Assembly (NCBI RefSeq): GCF_022048975.1
Contig: NZ_JAKMHX010000038.1
Location: 1 to 64,000 of the forward strand
DNA: 64,000 nucleotides
Reading direction: 5' to 3'
From: Sporosarcina cyprini
Lineage (GTDB): Bacteria > Bacillota > Bacilli > Bacillales_A > Planococcaceae
Of the stretch, positions 63,437 to 64,000 are shown piece by piece; within the stretch, counting starts at the first letter, position 1, and each line of letters starts with the position of its first letter. The notes beneath the pieces were generated by a model. It searched no databases. It saw only the letters and a program-made list of their open reading frames with translations, and was not told the DNA's origin. The translations under genes and the position numbers were made by a program.

Positions 63437-64000
63437 TCCATGATTCCCCCTTCATCTTCTTGCATATTAAACGCTTCTTGGAATTTCGTCATGAATAAAT
63501 CGGTATCTTCCTGCTCCCCTTCCTCCGCTTCGGTCAGCGGCGGCAGTCCGTCGATGGACTCCAGCCCAAAACGGTCCAGAAACAGCTCGGTCGTCCCATA
63601 GAGAATTGGACGGCCGCTTCCTTCCAGTCTCCCTTTTTCCATAATGAGCCCCTTGGCCACCAATGTCTGCAACGGACCTTCCGACTTGACCCCGCGCAAA
63701 TCATCTATTTCCACACGGGTGACCGGCTGCTTATAAGCGATGATGGCCAGCACTTCCATTGAAGCTTGTGTCATGGATTTAGGCGAAGGATTTTCAAGCA
63801 TCTTGGTGATGTCGCCTGCAAATTCTCCTTTTGTGACTAGTCTGTACCTCCCTCCATATTTCCGCAAGGTGATACCAGCATCCTGGCGATTTTCATAACG
63901 ATCCTGCAATTGATCAAGCAGCGTTTCTGCGTTCGCTTTCGTGGAATCTATAATTGCTGCTATTTGATCGGGTGCTAGCCCGTCATCACCGGCAACAAAT
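63433..64000 (-). CDS. scpB: Segregation and condensation protein B (5' end outside window)
   Basis: ScpB is the winged-helix subunit that bridges the kleisin ScpA in the SMC condensin complex. The frame stays open to the window edge and reads in from before residue FVAGDDGLAPDQ, so the N terminus (roughly 10-15 residues) is missing. Two winged-helix segments are seen, the second around SMTQASMEVLAIIAYKQPVTR. A 4-base overlap with the carboxypeptidase gene couples the two. Confidence 0.94.
   Translation of the reverse strand, partial: FVAGDDGLAPDQIAAIIDSTKANAETLLDQLQDRYENRQDAGITLRKYGGRYRLVTKGEFAGDITKMLENPSPKSMTQASMEVLAIIAYKQPVTRVEIDDLRGVKSEGPLQTLVAKGLIMEKGRLEGSGRPILYGTTELFLDRFGLESIDGLPPLTEAEEGEQEDTDLFMTKFQEAFNMQEDEGGIMD

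Overview
The window is chromosomal DNA of a spore-forming Gram-positive bacterium of the order Bacillales. spoIVA, sleB and ypeB show that it makes spores, and bshA with ypdA show bacillithiol chemistry. The gene order follows the Bacillus subtilis map from ypoC to scpB for nearly the whole length, with several local losses. A Planococcaceae genus such as Sporosarcina is my best guess; this is inference from protein flavour, not proven. Only two of the 67 genes (a YitT-family membrane protein and ferredoxin) are on the + strand. I found no tRNA, rRNA, CRISPR array, prophage or insertion sequence.

Layout by position (most genes read from high to low coordinates). 0.2-8 kb: dinG-ypmB-aspB-asnS-dnaD-nth-ypoC, for DNA repair, replication initiation and Asp/Asn metabolism. 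8-11.5 kb: panBCD and birA. 11.4-15 kb: ypjD-dapB-bshA-cca-birA, for lysine/diaminopimelate, bacillithiol and tRNA end repair. 15-19.4 kb: YitT-family gene, yugP, ypjA and the menaquinol:cytochrome c reductase operon qcrABC. 19.7-28.3 kb: aroC-aroB-aroH-hisC-tyrA-aroA-ypiA-ypiB-ypiF, the aromatic supraoperon without its trp genes. 28.5-34.5 kb: hbs, folE, mtrB (TRAP), hepS-menG-hepT (menaquinone), ndk, cheR, with an 880-bp gene-free stretch holding two repeat arrays. 34.8-43 kb: spoIVA, yphF, yphE, gpsA, der, ypfD, plsC, cmk, and the c-di-GMP receptor ypfA. 43-52.7 kb: germination pair sleB-ypeB, prsW, ypdA, ypbG, ypbE, recS-ypbB, fer, and ribU behind an FMN riboswitch. 52.7-61.5 kb: rsiX, sigX, resE, resD, a 1-kb gap, then resC, resB and resA. 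61.5-64 kb: rluB, a D-Ala-D-Ala carboxypeptidase, and scpB, which is cut by the window edge.

How it fits together: menaquinone synthesis (hepS/menG/hepT), the bc complex (qcrABC), cytochrome c maturation (resABC) and the ResDE regulators form one respiratory theme. The same 9-mer, TTTGTGAAC, lies at a similar distance upstream of both qcrA and resA, and a weaker copy lies upstream of resD, as expected for a ResD regulon. SigX probably drives its own gene from a clear ECF-type promoter.

I did not find a new multi-gene defence or metabolic system; the coding content is ordinary core genome. The least explained material is non-coding: three tandem arrays with unrelated cores but the same 20-21 bp period (near 1-123, 29459-29603 and 29693-30048), and a long palindromic element in the resC-resD gap. 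Many start codons here are TTG or GTG; where a longer frame existed I chose starts by Shine-Dalgarno spacing and family length, and say so.
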